Shown: in pieces, positions 10,021 to 18,970 of the stretch
Layout of the letters: the number at the start of each line of letters is the position of its first letter
Position numbering within the stretch: position 1 is the stretch's first letter
Assembly (NCBI RefSeq): GCF_001280845.1
Contig: NZ_LGHP01000001.1
Span: forward strand, 982,683-1,046,682
Length of the DNA: 64,000 nucleotides
Direction of reading: 5' to 3'
DNA from: Bacillus sp. FJAT-28004
Lineage (GTDB): Bacteria > Bacillota > Bacilli > Paenibacillales > Paenibacillaceae
Made by a program: the position numbers and the translations under genes
Notes under the pieces: model-generated
What the model saw: the letters and a program-made list of their open reading frames with translations, nothing else
Database searches by the model: none
What the model was told of the DNA's origin: nothing

Positions 10021-11592
10021 ATGCATAGCGTTATTATTGTCGACGACGAACTATTTTTTCGCAAAGACTTTATTGGAATGATAGATTGGGAGGGCAACGG
10101 TTATCAAGTGATCGGTGAAGCGGCTAATGGCAAGGACGCGCTTGCAATGATTAGAGACAAAAAACCCGATCTTGTCATCACTGATATCCGAATGCCCGTA
10201 CTGGACGGTCTTGCCTTAATCCAAGCTGCGGAGGAGGATAAGCTCGATACCGAGTTCGTTATTATAAGCAGGCATACCAATTTCCGTTATGCGCAGCAGG
10301 CCGTTCGTTTGGGCGTACTGGATTACGTGCTTAAGCCTATCGACGAAGATGACCTTGTATATGTACTTGTGAAGCTGCACGACAAGCTGGAGAAGAAAAA
10401 ACAGCTTCAAGCGCGAAAACGCATGCTGAAGAGCCAGAAGCAGATCGAAACATTAATCAGAGGAGAATCGACGGGGGCGGCGAAAGAGGAGAAGATAGTG
10501 CTGGAAATGGCAATCGGATCAGAGGCGTTTACATATACGTTAATTGAGCTGAATAACGTTCATCCTTGGAGCGGAAGGAAATTTCCGTTAATGGAGGAAC
10601 TTCGGGCAGACATTCAGGATGCGGTACGGCAAATCGTCCCAAGAGCGTCAGAGCCGTTTATATACGAGCACGGAAGAACCTATGGGTTGATCGTTCCCTC
10701 AATGTATCTTGCTGGCGTTGGAGGAAGCATAAAGACGTTTATGGGACTTTTATTAATGCGGCTCGAAGATCGCTATGGGCTTCCGTATCGCGCCTACGCG
10801 GGAACAACGGTCAAGCAATTGGATAAGATCAATGAATCGTATGCAAGCGCCAAGGAAGCAGTAACTAGCAAGTATTACAGAAGCGCCGAGTGTTTCATTG
10901 CATATAACGAAGTGAAAGAAACAACATTGGTTTACGGACAATTAGACGACGACCTATGTCGGAAGTTGGTAGAGGCAGTCGAGGAGAACGATTCATATGA
11001 CATCAAACTGGTCGTTAATCGGATATTTTCTGAATTTCGCGAGAAACGTTTTTCGCCCGAGGCGATTCAAACAGGCATCGTACACTGCGTGCTATTGATT
11101 TGTATATCGATTAGAAGCATGGAAGGCGATGAAACCGAGTTGACGTCCTTTGAACCAATCATTAATTGGTATGATTACAATGTCACGTTAGACGAGATCA
11201 AACGGCTGCTTAATGCGTTCGTTTTCGAAGCGAGCGATTTGATCAACATGCTATACAGAACCTACGGAAAGGGGAGAATTCAAAAAATTAAAACGTACAT
11301 CGACCAAAATTATAGCAAAAATATTAGTTTGAAAATAATTGCTGGTCAATTCTATTTGAATCCGGCTTATTTAGGACAGCTCTTCAAAAAAAAATACGGT
11401 GTGTACTTTAATGAATACCTGCAGCAGCTGAGAATCAAAGAAGCGAAAAAATTGTTGAGAATTAAAGACTTGCGCATATACGAGGTGGCAGAGCGGGTCG
11501 GATTCAACAATTCCGATTATTTCATCACCCAATTCGATAAGCTGGAGCGAATGTCACCTTCCGAATATCGAAATAAATGGAACCTGCAATAG
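10021..11592 (+). CDS. Orphan YesN-type response regulator (AraC family)
   Basis: A 523-residue regulator with receiver (1-120) and C-terminal AraC domain (about 420-520). Phosphorylation residues are complete: Asp8-Asp9, Asp55 (ITDIRMP), Ser83 (IISRHTNF, where relatives read LSGHxxF) and Lys105 (VLKPID). It resembles the regulator at 48282-49847 more than the one at 6745, sharing AYLGQLFKKKYGVYFNEY near its end. No kinase gene is next to it, so its partner must be one of the YesM-type kinases in the window or elsewhere. It faces away from the GH8 gene and precedes the GH43 gene at 11768, so control of both is plausible. Confidence 0.88.
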   Translation: MHSVIIVDDELFFRKDFIGMIDWEGNGYQVIGEAANGKDALAMIRDKKPDLVITDIRMPVLDGLALIQAAEEDKLDTEFVIISRHTNFRYAQQAVRLGVLDYVLKPIDEDDLVYVLVKLHDKLEKKKQLQARKRMLKSQKQIETLIRGESTGAAKEEKIVLEMAIGSEAFTYTLIELNNVHPWSGRKFPLMEELRADIQDAVRQIVPRASEPFIYEHGRTYGLIVPSMYLAGVGGSIKTFMGLLLMRLEDRYGLPYRAYAGTTVKQLDKINESYASAKEAVTSKYYRSAECFIAYNEVKETTLVYGQLDDDLCRKLVEAVEENDSYDIKLVVNRIFSEFREKRFSPEAIQTGIVHCVLLICISIRSMEGDETELTSFEPIINWYDYNVTLDEIKRLLNAFVFEASDLINMLYRTYGKGRIQKIKTYIDQNYSKNISLKIIAGQFYLNPAYLGQLFKKKYGVYFNEYLQQLRIKEAKKLLRIKDLRIYEVAERVGFNNSDYFITQFDKLERMSPSEYRNKWNLQ

Positions 11593-11767
11593 TTTTTTTG
11601 ACCAAGGGATGATGGTTGGCGGTGCTGCTTGAATTGCTATTTCGCTTTGTGATCGGATTCATCTGCATAACAACTAGAACTTGACGGGTAATGACTGAGA
11701 CTTTGGCGGGTTGTTCCTTGCCGTGGTTAACCTTACTATGTTCAATAATAGGGAAAGAGGTGAAAGC

Positions 11768-13759
11768 TTGTTGACAAGCAAGAAGCGCTTTGGACTCATT
11801 GCCGCCCTTGCAGTGATCGCCACAGCGATATTCCTTCTCAGCCTATTGCAGGTTAACCGGAATGAATCGGAGCAACGGCCTGCTGTGAAGTTGTCGGCTT
11901 ATCTGAAGGAAGAGACGGTAGAGCTTAGCAAGAAGAGGGATAGCGCATATGAAGTGGATTTACTCATGGATGATTTCCCGATCGGGGCGGAGGTTGTACA
12001 AATTCGCGCCTTGCTTCACATTCCGATTGCATTCGAAGTCGGTTCGATTGTTCTGAACCTCAATAATGTTTCGGCGGCAACAGTCGCCTTTCAGCCTTCC
12101 GAGGAAGGGCTGGAGCTTTGGATCGGCAATGACGACGGTTCCAAGGTTTCATTCACGAATCTTGACGGCAGCAAAGCGCTGGCTACGATTACATTAAAAC
12201 AAAAGCGGGAGTTGATTGTGAAAATGAAAGAAGAATTGAAGGTAAGCAGTCTGGAAATCTTGGAGTCCAATGATAATAACACGGCATATGACGTGTTCCG
12301 GGCAACCTCGAAGCTGAGCTATGAGCCGCCTGCCAGCGCGGTCGGGAAGCTTCCGCAGAACGGCAATCCGATCGTATCCCATAAATTCGGCGCAGATCCT
12401 TATGCTCTCGTATATAATGACCGCGTTTATATTTACAGTACCTACGACGTACTAGAATACGACGCCGCCGGAGAGGTGAAGGATAACTCTTACGGATCAA
12501 TCAAACGGCTGTCGATCGTTTCCTCCTCGGACTTAATGAACTGGACGGATCATGGTTTCGTAGTTGCCGCTGGTCCCGAAGGGGAGGCGAAGTGGGCGAC
12601 GCAATCCTGGGCGCCGGCAGCGGCGCATAAGGTGATTGACGGCAAGGATAAGTTCTTCCTTTACTTCGCGAATAACGCCAGTGGCATTGGCGTGCTGACG
12701 AGCGACAGCCCGACGGGACCTTGGATCGATCCGATCGGCAAGCCGTTAATTGCGAGATCGGCGCCGGCCGCAGAAGGCGTGACATGGCTGTTCGATCCGG
12801 CCGTGCTGGTCGATGACGATGGCAAGGGTTACATTTACTTCGGCGGGGGTATCCCAGAGGGCAAGGACGAGAAGCCGGATACGGCTCGCGTTATGCAGCT
12901 AGGGGACGACATGATCAGCGTCGTCGGCGAAGCCGCTGTCATTCCGGCGCCATTCATGTTCGAGGATGCTGGCATCAATAAAGCAGGCGGCACTTATTAT
13001 TACACGTACTGCTCGAATTTCTACGGCGGCACTCGTCCAGAAGGAAGCCCGCCTGCAGGAGAAATCGCTTACATGACAAGCGAGCATCCTATGGGTCCGT
13101 GGACATACCAAGGCACCATTCTGAAAAATCCCGGCCACTTCTTCGGCGTGGGAGGCAATAATCACCATGCGATGTTCCAATTCCAGGACGAATGGTACAT
13201 TGCGTATCACGCGCAGACATTGTCAAAGGCGATGGGTGTACCGAAAGGCTATCGATCGACGCATTTGAACAAAGTGAGCTTCGGCGCGGACGGCTCGATT
13301 CTAGAAATTGAAGCCGACTTGAAAGGCGTACCGCAGCTCGATAAGCTTAACCCGTTCGTGCGAGTGGAAGCGGGGACGCTTGCTTGGAGCGCAGGCATCG
13401 ATGCGTTGCCGCATAAGATGGACGATAACGGAACGGCGGTAGAAGAGGTTGCAATCGGAGCTATTCACAACGGCGATTGGACGGCCGTGTCAGGCGTGGA
13501 CTTCGGCGCCGGCGCCTCTACGTTCTCGGCGTTCATAGCAGGCGGAAGCGAAGCTGCCGTCATAGAGCTTCGTTTGGACAGTCCGGATGGCGCTTTGATA
13601 GGTTCGCTTGCCGTTCCACAGGCAGACGGATCGACAGGCTGGACAGAAGTAAATACGGTGGTTGAAGGCGCCGAAGGCATTCACGATCTGTATTTTGTGT
13701 TCAAAGGCAAGGCCGATACGGATTTGTTCACATTTCGTGCATGGCAGTTTGCCAAATAA
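11768..13759 (+). CDS. Membrane-anchored GH43 enzyme with C-terminal CBM6-like domain
   Basis: About 663 residues. An N-terminal membrane anchor (LIAALAVIATAIFLLSLL) is followed by a beta-rich domain of about 150 residues resembling cohesin-type modules. Next comes a GH43 five-blade propeller with Asp210 (GADPYAL), Asp343 (FDPAVLVDDDG) and Glu399 (MFEDAGI) as the likely triad, then a CBM6-like domain from about 526. GH43 enzymes of this layout remove arabinose from arabinoxylan. The start is taken as TTG 11768 because AGAGGTG sits ahead of it; the frame opens earlier at 11711. It should work outside the cell, tethered to the membrane. The subfamily and exact linkage cannot be fixed here. A terminator lies at 13931. 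Confidence 0.85.
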   Translation: MLTSKKRFGLIAALAVIATAIFLLSLLQVNRNESEQRPAVKLSAYLKEETVELSKKRDSAYEVDLLMDDFPIGAEVVQIRALLHIPIAFEVGSIVLNLNNVSAATVAFQPSEEGLELWIGNDDGSKVSFTNLDGSKALATITLKQKRELIVKMKEELKVSSLEILESNDNNTAYDVFRATSKLSYEPPASAVGKLPQNGNPIVSHKFGADPYALVYNDRVYIYSTYDVLEYDAAGEVKDNSYGSIKRLSIVSSSDLMNWTDHGFVVAAGPEGEAKWATQSWAPAAAHKVIDGKDKFFLYFANNASGIGVLTSDSPTGPWIDPIGKPLIARSAPAAEGVTWLFDPAVLVDDDGKGYIYFGGGIPEGKDEKPDTARVMQLGDDMISVVGEAAVIPAPFMFEDAGINKAGGTYYYTYCSNFYGGTRPEGSPPAGEIAYMTSEHPMGPWTYQGTILKNPGHFFGVGGNNHHAMFQFQDEWYIAYHAQTLSKAMGVPKGYRSTHLNKVSFGADGSILEIEADLKGVPQLDKLNPFVRVEAGTLAWSAGIDALPHKMDDNGTAVEEVAIGAIHNGDWTAVSGVDFGAGASTFSAFIAGGSEAAVIELRLDSPDGALIGSLAVPQADGSTGWTEVNTVVEGAEGIHDLYFVFKGKADTDLFTFRAWQFAK

Positions 13760-13930
13760 TCGAATAGATCATTCTTACTAATTGAGTGCAAATCGTCCAG
13801 TCCAACAGCCTGTTATTGATAAATCAAGTACCTTGTTGAGGAAATATATAGCCTCATTCGACTATTTTGCTCGCTTCGCTAACGTTACTTCATTACTCTT
13901 AGTGAAATTCATCCATCTTCCTCGAACAGA

Positions 13931-13968
13931 AAAAGACTTGCAGCCTCTTCGCTGCGAGTCTTTTCTTT
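13931..13968 (+). terminator. Terminator downstream of the GH43-CBM6 gene
   Basis: A 14-bp stem (13931-13944 with 13951-13964) with one T-G pair and loop CTCTTC, followed by TTTTCTTT. It is 170 bases beyond the stop codon, leaving a long 3' untranslated region. Confidence 0.85.
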
Positions 13969-14010
13969 GAAATATAGGAAAGTATATTATTTCGCCAAAC
14001 GGTCTCTCTA

Positions 14011-14066
14011 TTTTCTCGGCATGAATCGCGCAGCACCGCCAAAGGAATGGTGACAGCCGGTTTACC
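14011..14066 (+). repeat. Structured dispersed repeat, copy 2
   Basis: It matches copy 1 from TTCTCGG onward, sharing CGCGC, CCGCCAAAGGA and GACAGCCG blocks. Outer stem TGAATCG (14022-14028) pairs with CGGTTTA (14058-14064) with two G-U pairs. Inner stem CACC (14034-14037) pairs with GGTG (14049-14052), where copy 1 has GCCG with CGGC. The G-U pairs exist only on the plus strand, which favours a plus-strand RNA in this copy. Confidence 0.7.
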
Positions 14067-14234
14067 TTGATGTAAAGCAGAGGCTTTTTTGCTAGCGGAG
14101 TTCCTGGATCAATCGAAAAGAGGCCTTAGCTTGCGCTTTAGGGTTCAATTGGTTGTTTTTTAATAGTTAATCGAAACCAAAGCTATCGTTTATAGGGTAA
14201 ACGAACAAGAAATGGACAGGTACTTCTACAGAAA

Positions 14235-14248
14235 TGAAAGCGTTAAAA
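14235..14248 (+). promoter_or_regulatory. cre-like box before the ABC export cassette
   Basis: TGAAAGCGTTAAAA matches the CcpA-binding consensus TGWAARCGYTWNCW at 13 of 14 positions. It lies about 55 bases ahead of the TTG start at 14289. Confidence 0.5.
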
Positions 14249-14288
14249 TAAATAGTAATAACGGGGACAAATGAGGAGGTTAGCGGTA

Positions 14289-15011
14289 TTGGCGAAGGTA
14301 GAATTGCCGGGAGAAGCAATCGGCGGGATGATTCTGAAGGCGGTTGGCCTTAAGCGTGTATTCGGTAGAGGCAGTGGCGCCGTCACCGCGTTATCGGATG
14401 TCCATTTGGATATACCAGCCGGATCGATGGTTGCGCTTAAGGGCAGGTCCGGTTCAGGCAAGACGACTTTGCTGAATATGCTCAGCGCGCTTGACGAGCC
14501 GACGGAAGGGCAAGTGTTTTTCCGAGACAGAGAAATTACGCGCATGCCCGGCAAGGAGAGAAGTGCTCTGAGACGCAAAGAAATCGGCCTCGTCTTCCAG
14601 TCATTTGGACTTATTCCGCTCATGAATGCATACGAGAACGTGGAATTCGGCCTGCGCGTTGCGGGCACGCCGTTTAAGGGCAATCGGGAGGCGGCGGAAC
14701 GGGCATTGGAGCAGGTCGGGATGAAGGAAAGAATGAAGCACCGGCCGGCCGAGCTCTCAGGAGGGGAGCAGCAGCGCGTGGCGATCGCAAGGGCAATCGC
14801 CCACGAGCCCGTGCTGCTCATCGCGGACGAGCCGACGGCGGAGCTCGATAGCCGAATGGGCTTTCAAGTGATGAGAGTATTCCGGGAGCTCGTTAATCGT
14901 TCCGGTATGACGGTCGTTCTGACCACGCATGACCCGGGCATTATGGAGCTTGTCGATCATGTCATTTCATTGGAGGATGGAAGAATTGTATCGCAAACGA
15001 ACATCGAATAA
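14289..15011 (+). CDS. ABC exporter ATPase (LolD/MacB-type)
   Basis: A 240-residue ATP-binding subunit. Walker A is GRSGSGKTT (about 52-60), the signature is LSGGEQQRVAIARA, and Walker B is LLIADEPTAELD, all intact. It belongs to the group that powers FtsX/MacB-type permeases, which move lipoproteins, peptides or drugs rather than import sugars. TTG 14289 is the likely start because AGGAGG sits 9 bases upstream; the earlier ATG at 14271 overlaps that site. It heads a four-gene unit: ATPase, membrane-fusion lipoprotein, permease and second ATPase. The next gene begins inside its last codons, so translation is coupled. Confidence 0.88.
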   Translation: MAKVELPGEAIGGMILKAVGLKRVFGRGSGAVTALSDVHLDIPAGSMVALKGRSGSGKTTLLNMLSALDEPTEGQVFFRDREITRMPGKERSALRRKEIGLVFQSFGLIPLMNAYENVEFGLRVAGTPFKGNREAAERALEQVGMKERMKHRPAELSGGEQQRVAIARAIAHEPVLLIADEPTAELDSRMGFQVMRVFRELVNRSGMTVVLTTHDPGIMELVDHVISLEDGRIVSQTNIE

Positions 15012-16044
15012 GGGAAGCGGACTGCTGCTTTCAGGCATGCGCCGATCGGCAGTGGCGTTGGCAGCGATGCTTGCGCTGTCCGGATGCGGCCTTCTCCCTG
15101 CAGAGCAGTCTGCTTTGCAGCCGCCGCTTGTTCAGCCGGCGCAGGAGCAATTGGATATCGTAGAAGCAAGCCGCGGATCGATTCAGACGTATCTTAAAGG
15201 TACGGCCCATTTCGTTTCCTCGAGCGCGGAGAACTTGTCATTCAAGGAATCGGGAGGCCGGCTCAAAGCAATCAAGGTGAGCGTCGGCCAGGAAGTTAAC
15301 GCTGGCGATCTGCTCGTGGAGCAGGAAACGGGTGATCTTGAGCTTCAGGTTAGCCTTCAACAGCTTAACGTGGAACGAGCGCAGCTGCTGTTCAAGCAAG
15401 CGTACCTTGACGACGCGTCGACCACCGACTTGCGGTTGCGCGAAATCGATCTCGAACGCGAGAGAATATCACTTCAGTCGATGGAGACGCGTCTTGCAAA
15501 ATCACGTCTATATGCGACCCTATCGGGAACGGTGACGTTCGTGGAGACGTTGAATGCGGGCGACTTTGTGAACGCCTACCAGGCTATCGTATCGATCGCG
15601 GATACGTCCCGCATTCAGCTTACGTATGTTGCCGCAGATATGAAGGAGGTACAGCCGGTCGAAGCAGGCATGCCGGTCAATTTGAAATACAAGGGAAAGG
15701 CGTACACGGGCAAAGTGCTGCAATCTCCTTCCACTGTGCCTATGGGAACGGACGGATCCAAAGTAGAGCGCAATGCCGTAACGATCTACATGAGCATGGA
15801 CAAGGCCCCGGCAGGCATCCAAATCGGCGATAGCGCCGAGTTGACGATCGAGCTTCAGAAGCGCGAGAATGTCATCATCCTGCCTCGATCGGCCATTCGT
15901 TCTTACATGGGTCGCTATTACGTGCAGGTGGCGGAAGGCGAACGACGCAAGGAGGTTGACGTAGAGGTGGGGCTGATAACGCCGACGGAAGCCGAAATCA
16001 TAAAGGGACTCGAGGAAGGCCAGAAGGTCATCTTGAACAACTAA
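14986..16044 (+). CDS. HlyD/MacA-like membrane-fusion lipoprotein
   Basis: About 352 residues. A hydrophobic signal ends in the lipobox LSGC, then a lipoyl-type barrel half (SFKESGGRLKAIKVSVGQEV), a helical hairpin rich in leucine and glutamate, the second barrel half (LYATLSGTVTFVETLNAGDF) and a beta-barrel domain. Such adaptors couple ABC permeases to extracellular parts. TTG 14986 has GGAGG eight bases upstream and overlaps the ATPase gene by 26 bases; ATG 15037 is an alternative giving a shorter leader. Together with the permease it suggests export or extraction of a substrate from the membrane. The substrate is unknown. Confidence 0.82.
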   Translation: MYRKRTSNKGSGLLLSGMRRSAVALAAMLALSGCGLLPAEQSALQPPLVQPAQEQLDIVEASRGSIQTYLKGTAHFVSSSAENLSFKESGGRLKAIKVSVGQEVNAGDLLVEQETGDLELQVSLQQLNVERAQLLFKQAYLDDASTTDLRLREIDLERERISLQSMETRLAKSRLYATLSGTVTFVETLNAGDFVNAYQAIVSIADTSRIQLTYVAADMKEVQPVEAGMPVNLKYKGKAYTGKVLQSPSTVPMGTDGSKVERNAVTIYMSMDKAPAGIQIGDSAELTIELQKRENVIILPRSAIRSYMGRYYVQVAEGERRKEVDVEVGLITPTEAEIIKGLEEGQKVILNN

Positions 16045-16093
16045 CTAACAATGAAGACCGGATACAGCAACGTTTCCGGCGCAGGGATGGGGT

Positions 16094-18967
16094 GTGCTTA
16101 TGGCCTTATGGACGATGATCCTCCGAAAGATGGCAAACAACAAGTGGCTGCAGTTGAACCTTTGGATCGGCCTTACCGTGTGCGTGGCTTTGTTCAGCTC
16201 CATGCCGCTTTACTCCGAAGCCATCTTGCAGCGGACGCTGCAGAAGGAGCTTCAATCGGTGCAGCTTCTGGAAGGTGTGTATCCGGGATATATTCGCATC
16301 GGAACGACAGTATCCTCGTCGTCCGTGGACGAGAAGACGGTAGAGGCCATCAAGCGGGCTGACCGATTCGTGCAAACGATACCGGGAAGGGCGGGACTAG
16401 AAGCTTTATCCGCTTATCAACAACGCTTCACGCAGCGCATGAAGGTGTACGGAGCTGATGCTACGGACCAGGAGAAGCAGTCGCAAAAGGCGGCGGGCAG
16501 CATTAAGTCGCTATCCGATCTTGAGAAGCGCGTTCGCCTGATTGACGGCGTGATGCCAGCCGTACGCACGGACGGCATTTACGAGGCTCTCGTTACGCAG
16601 AAGTTCCTTATCGCAACGAAGCGTGATCTCGGGGACGAATTGATCGCGGAAGCGCCGGACAAGATGAAGTTCCGCGTTATAGCGGTCGGGATCATGGAGA
16701 CGGATCCGTCTGCCGATCCTTATTTGCCTTACCTCGCTTCACAGGACAGCGACGGCTTTATTATTCCTTTCGATCAATTCGAGAGCGATTTTTTAATTGG
16801 AGGCAAGACGAAGCTCGCGAGCCTCGATTGGCGCTTGGCGCTTGATTACGAGCAGTTAACGATAGATTCGATTGATGCATTCGTACAAGCCGACAAGGAC
16901 ATCAGGCGATATTTCCGCGGCCGCATCGGCGTCGACGAGGTCAACATCCCTGCCATATCGACAGTGGATGCCTATCAAGGCAAGCAAGAGAAGCTTGATG
17001 TTATGATGCTGTCTCTTTATTCACCGGTCATGCTGATGCTCGCCTTCTATCTCTATATGGCCGCCAATCTCATTATTGAACGGCAGAAGACGGAGATTTC
17101 CGTCCTGCGCAGCAGAGGGGCAAGTCGTCTGCAGATTATGACGGCCTATACGTTCGAAAGCCTGTTTCTTGGCGGTAGCGCACTTGCGGTTGGTCCTTTT
17201 CTCGGCATTCTGTTCACTAAAGTATTAGGCGCCTCGAACGGTTTTCTAGAGTTCGTCGATCGTTCGGCGCTCGAGGTCAGTCTGACCAGCAGCGCTTACT
17301 TGATGTCGGGGGCAGCGGTAGCTGCCGCATTGGTTTTGACTCTCATACCGGCTATCATGGCGACCAGAGTCAGCATCGTCAGTCATAAGCAACAGAATGC
17401 CCGCCATAACAAGCTGACATTCTGGCATAAGACCGGCCTTGACTTTATCCTTGTCGGCGTTGCTATGTATCTGCTCTATAATTTCAACAAACGGCAGGAG
17501 GACTTACAGCGGTTAGGGCTTGATTCGGATTCTTTCCAGCTCGATCCGATGCTGTTTCTGATGCCTTCGCTTTTCGCGCTCGGGGGCGGCTTGCTGCTGC
17601 TGCGGGTCTATCCGTGGTTCATACGTCTGATCTATTGGGCTGGCCGCAGATGGTGGTCGCCAGCGCTGTACAACACGCTAATACAGATTAGTCGATCGTC
17701 CGGTCAATATCAGACGATCAAGCTGTTCCTGATCATGACCGTTGCGACGGGACTCTTTAGCGCGAATGCGGCCCGAACCATTAACGACAACATGGAGAGC
17801 AAGATTCAGTACGCCATCGGAGCCGATATGTCGATTATAACCCGCTGGGAAAGCGATGCGCGTCCCTCGGCCTATATGTCGTCGGCTCCTCAAACGCTGA
17901 CCGAGTCGATCTCGTCCAGCTCGAACCGGGTTCAATACATCGAGCCGCCGTTCCAGCCGTTCGAAGAGCTGGAAGGCATTGAAGCGAGCGCTAAGGTGTT
18001 CAAGAAAGAGAATGCGCGCTTCGTCACGCCTGCCAGCGGGGCAAGCGGAGCGACGACGCTCTTTGGCATCGACACGATGAACTTCGGCCAGACGACATGG
18101 ATGAAGGATGGGCTGCTTGACTATCCCATTAACGGCTACCTGAATCTCCTCGCGCCTAATACGAAGGCGGTTCTTATTTCTCGTTCAATCGCGGTGAAGG
18201 CAAAGGCAAAGCCAGGCGATACCATTAGCTTGTCCTGGGATGGGCTCGAGCAGGCGCAATTCGTAGTCTATGGCATTATCGACTACTGGCCAAGCTGGAA
18301 TCCTCTTCCTACGGGCAGCAAGGATAATGAAAAAGTGGCTCAGCCCAACTTGATCGTAGGTCATCTCGGCACAATTCAGAAGAGACTTGCTGTTGAGCCA
18401 TACGAAGTATGGCTGAAACTGAAGGACGGCGTTACAAGCCAATCCGTCTATGACCAGCTGGCGGAGAAGAAGCTGCGAATCATCCAGCTTCAGGACGCCA
18501 CGCAAGAGCTGATTGAATCGAAAAACGATCCGTTCAGACTCGCAATCAATGGAGTTATGACGCTTGGTTTCGTTATCTCCATGCTCATCAGCTTCTTCGG
18601 CTTCCTACTGTTCTGGGTGCTCAAGTTGTCGGGCAGAACGCTTCAATACGGCGTGCTTGGGGCGATGGGTATTCGGTTCGGGCAAATTATCGGCATGCTC
18701 GTCAGCGAGCAATTGCTGACTTCGGGAGCGGCGGTTGTTCTGGGCGTTTTCATCGGTAATTCGATAAGCGAGCTATTCGTACCGCTCTTCGAGATGTCCT
18801 TCGCAACGAAGGATCAAGTGCCGCCCTTTGAAATGATTCAACAGCTCAGTGATTATCTGCAGTTGTACAGCATCATCGGCATTACGCTGACTCTGGGTTT
18901 GCTTATTCTCGGTTATCGCTTGTCGAGAATCCGGATTGCGCAAGCACTTAAGCTTGGGGAGGAGTAA
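16094..18967 (+). CDS. Large FtsX-like ABC transporter permease
   Basis: 957 residues. The first membrane helix is near 20-40, a large extracellular domain follows, then a core of several helices at about 310-420 with the typical ISVLRSRGASRLQIM coupling region. After another helix at about 445-460 and two at 485-520 comes a second extracellular domain, and three helices lie at the end (about 820-950). This duplicated arrangement is that of MacB/FtsX-superfamily exporters with two permease halves in one chain. The start is GTG 16094 (ATG 16100 possible). It lies between the adaptor gene and the second ATPase. A scrap of a close paralogue lies at 2960-3040, so this type of operon once existed in a second copy nearby. 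Confidence 0.85.
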   Translation: MLMALWTMILRKMANNKWLQLNLWIGLTVCVALFSSMPLYSEAILQRTLQKELQSVQLLEGVYPGYIRIGTTVSSSSVDEKTVEAIKRADRFVQTIPGRAGLEALSAYQQRFTQRMKVYGADATDQEKQSQKAAGSIKSLSDLEKRVRLIDGVMPAVRTDGIYEALVTQKFLIATKRDLGDELIAEAPDKMKFRVIAVGIMETDPSADPYLPYLASQDSDGFIIPFDQFESDFLIGGKTKLASLDWRLALDYEQLTIDSIDAFVQADKDIRRYFRGRIGVDEVNIPAISTVDAYQGKQEKLDVMMLSLYSPVMLMLAFYLYMAANLIIERQKTEISVLRSRGASRLQIMTAYTFESLFLGGSALAVGPFLGILFTKVLGASNGFLEFVDRSALEVSLTSSAYLMSGAAVAAALVLTLIPAIMATRVSIVSHKQQNARHNKLTFWHKTGLDFILVGVAMYLLYNFNKRQEDLQRLGLDSDSFQLDPMLFLMPSLFALGGGLLLLRVYPWFIRLIYWAGRRWWSPALYNTLIQISRSSGQYQTIKLFLIMTVATGLFSANAARTINDNMESKIQYAIGADMSIITRWESDARPSAYMSSAPQTLTESISSSSNRVQYIEPPFQPFEELEGIEASAKVFKKENARFVTPASGASGATTLFGIDTMNFGQTTWMKDGLLDYPINGYLNLLAPNTKAVLISRSIAVKAKAKPGDTISLSWDGLEQAQFVVYGIIDYWPSWNPLPTGSKDNEKVAQPNLIVGHLGTIQKRLAVEPYEVWLKLKDGVTSQSVYDQLAEKKLRIIQLQDATQELIESKNDPFRLAINGVMTLGFVISMLISFFGFLLFWVLKLSGRTLQYGVLGAMGIRFGQIIGMLVSEQLLTSGAAVVLGVFIGNSISELFVPLFEMSFATKDQVPPFEMIQQLSDYLQLYSIIGITLTLGLLILGYRLSRIRIAQALKLGEE

Positions 18968-18970
18968 ACG

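Larger units (their letters stand above)
13760..14288. other. Intergenic region with terminator, repeat and cre-like box
   Basis: The order is: a 170-base 3' untranslated part, the terminator at 13931, the repeat at 14011-14066, about 150 bases of AT-rich DNA, a cre-like box at 14235 and the ribosome site of the next gene. The 62-codon frame at 13782 has no ribosome site and was not called. Confidence 0.6.

Noticed and set aside
13782..13970. 62-codon frame after the GH43-CBM6 gene
   Set aside because: No ribosome site, and it runs through the terminator hairpin at 13931.
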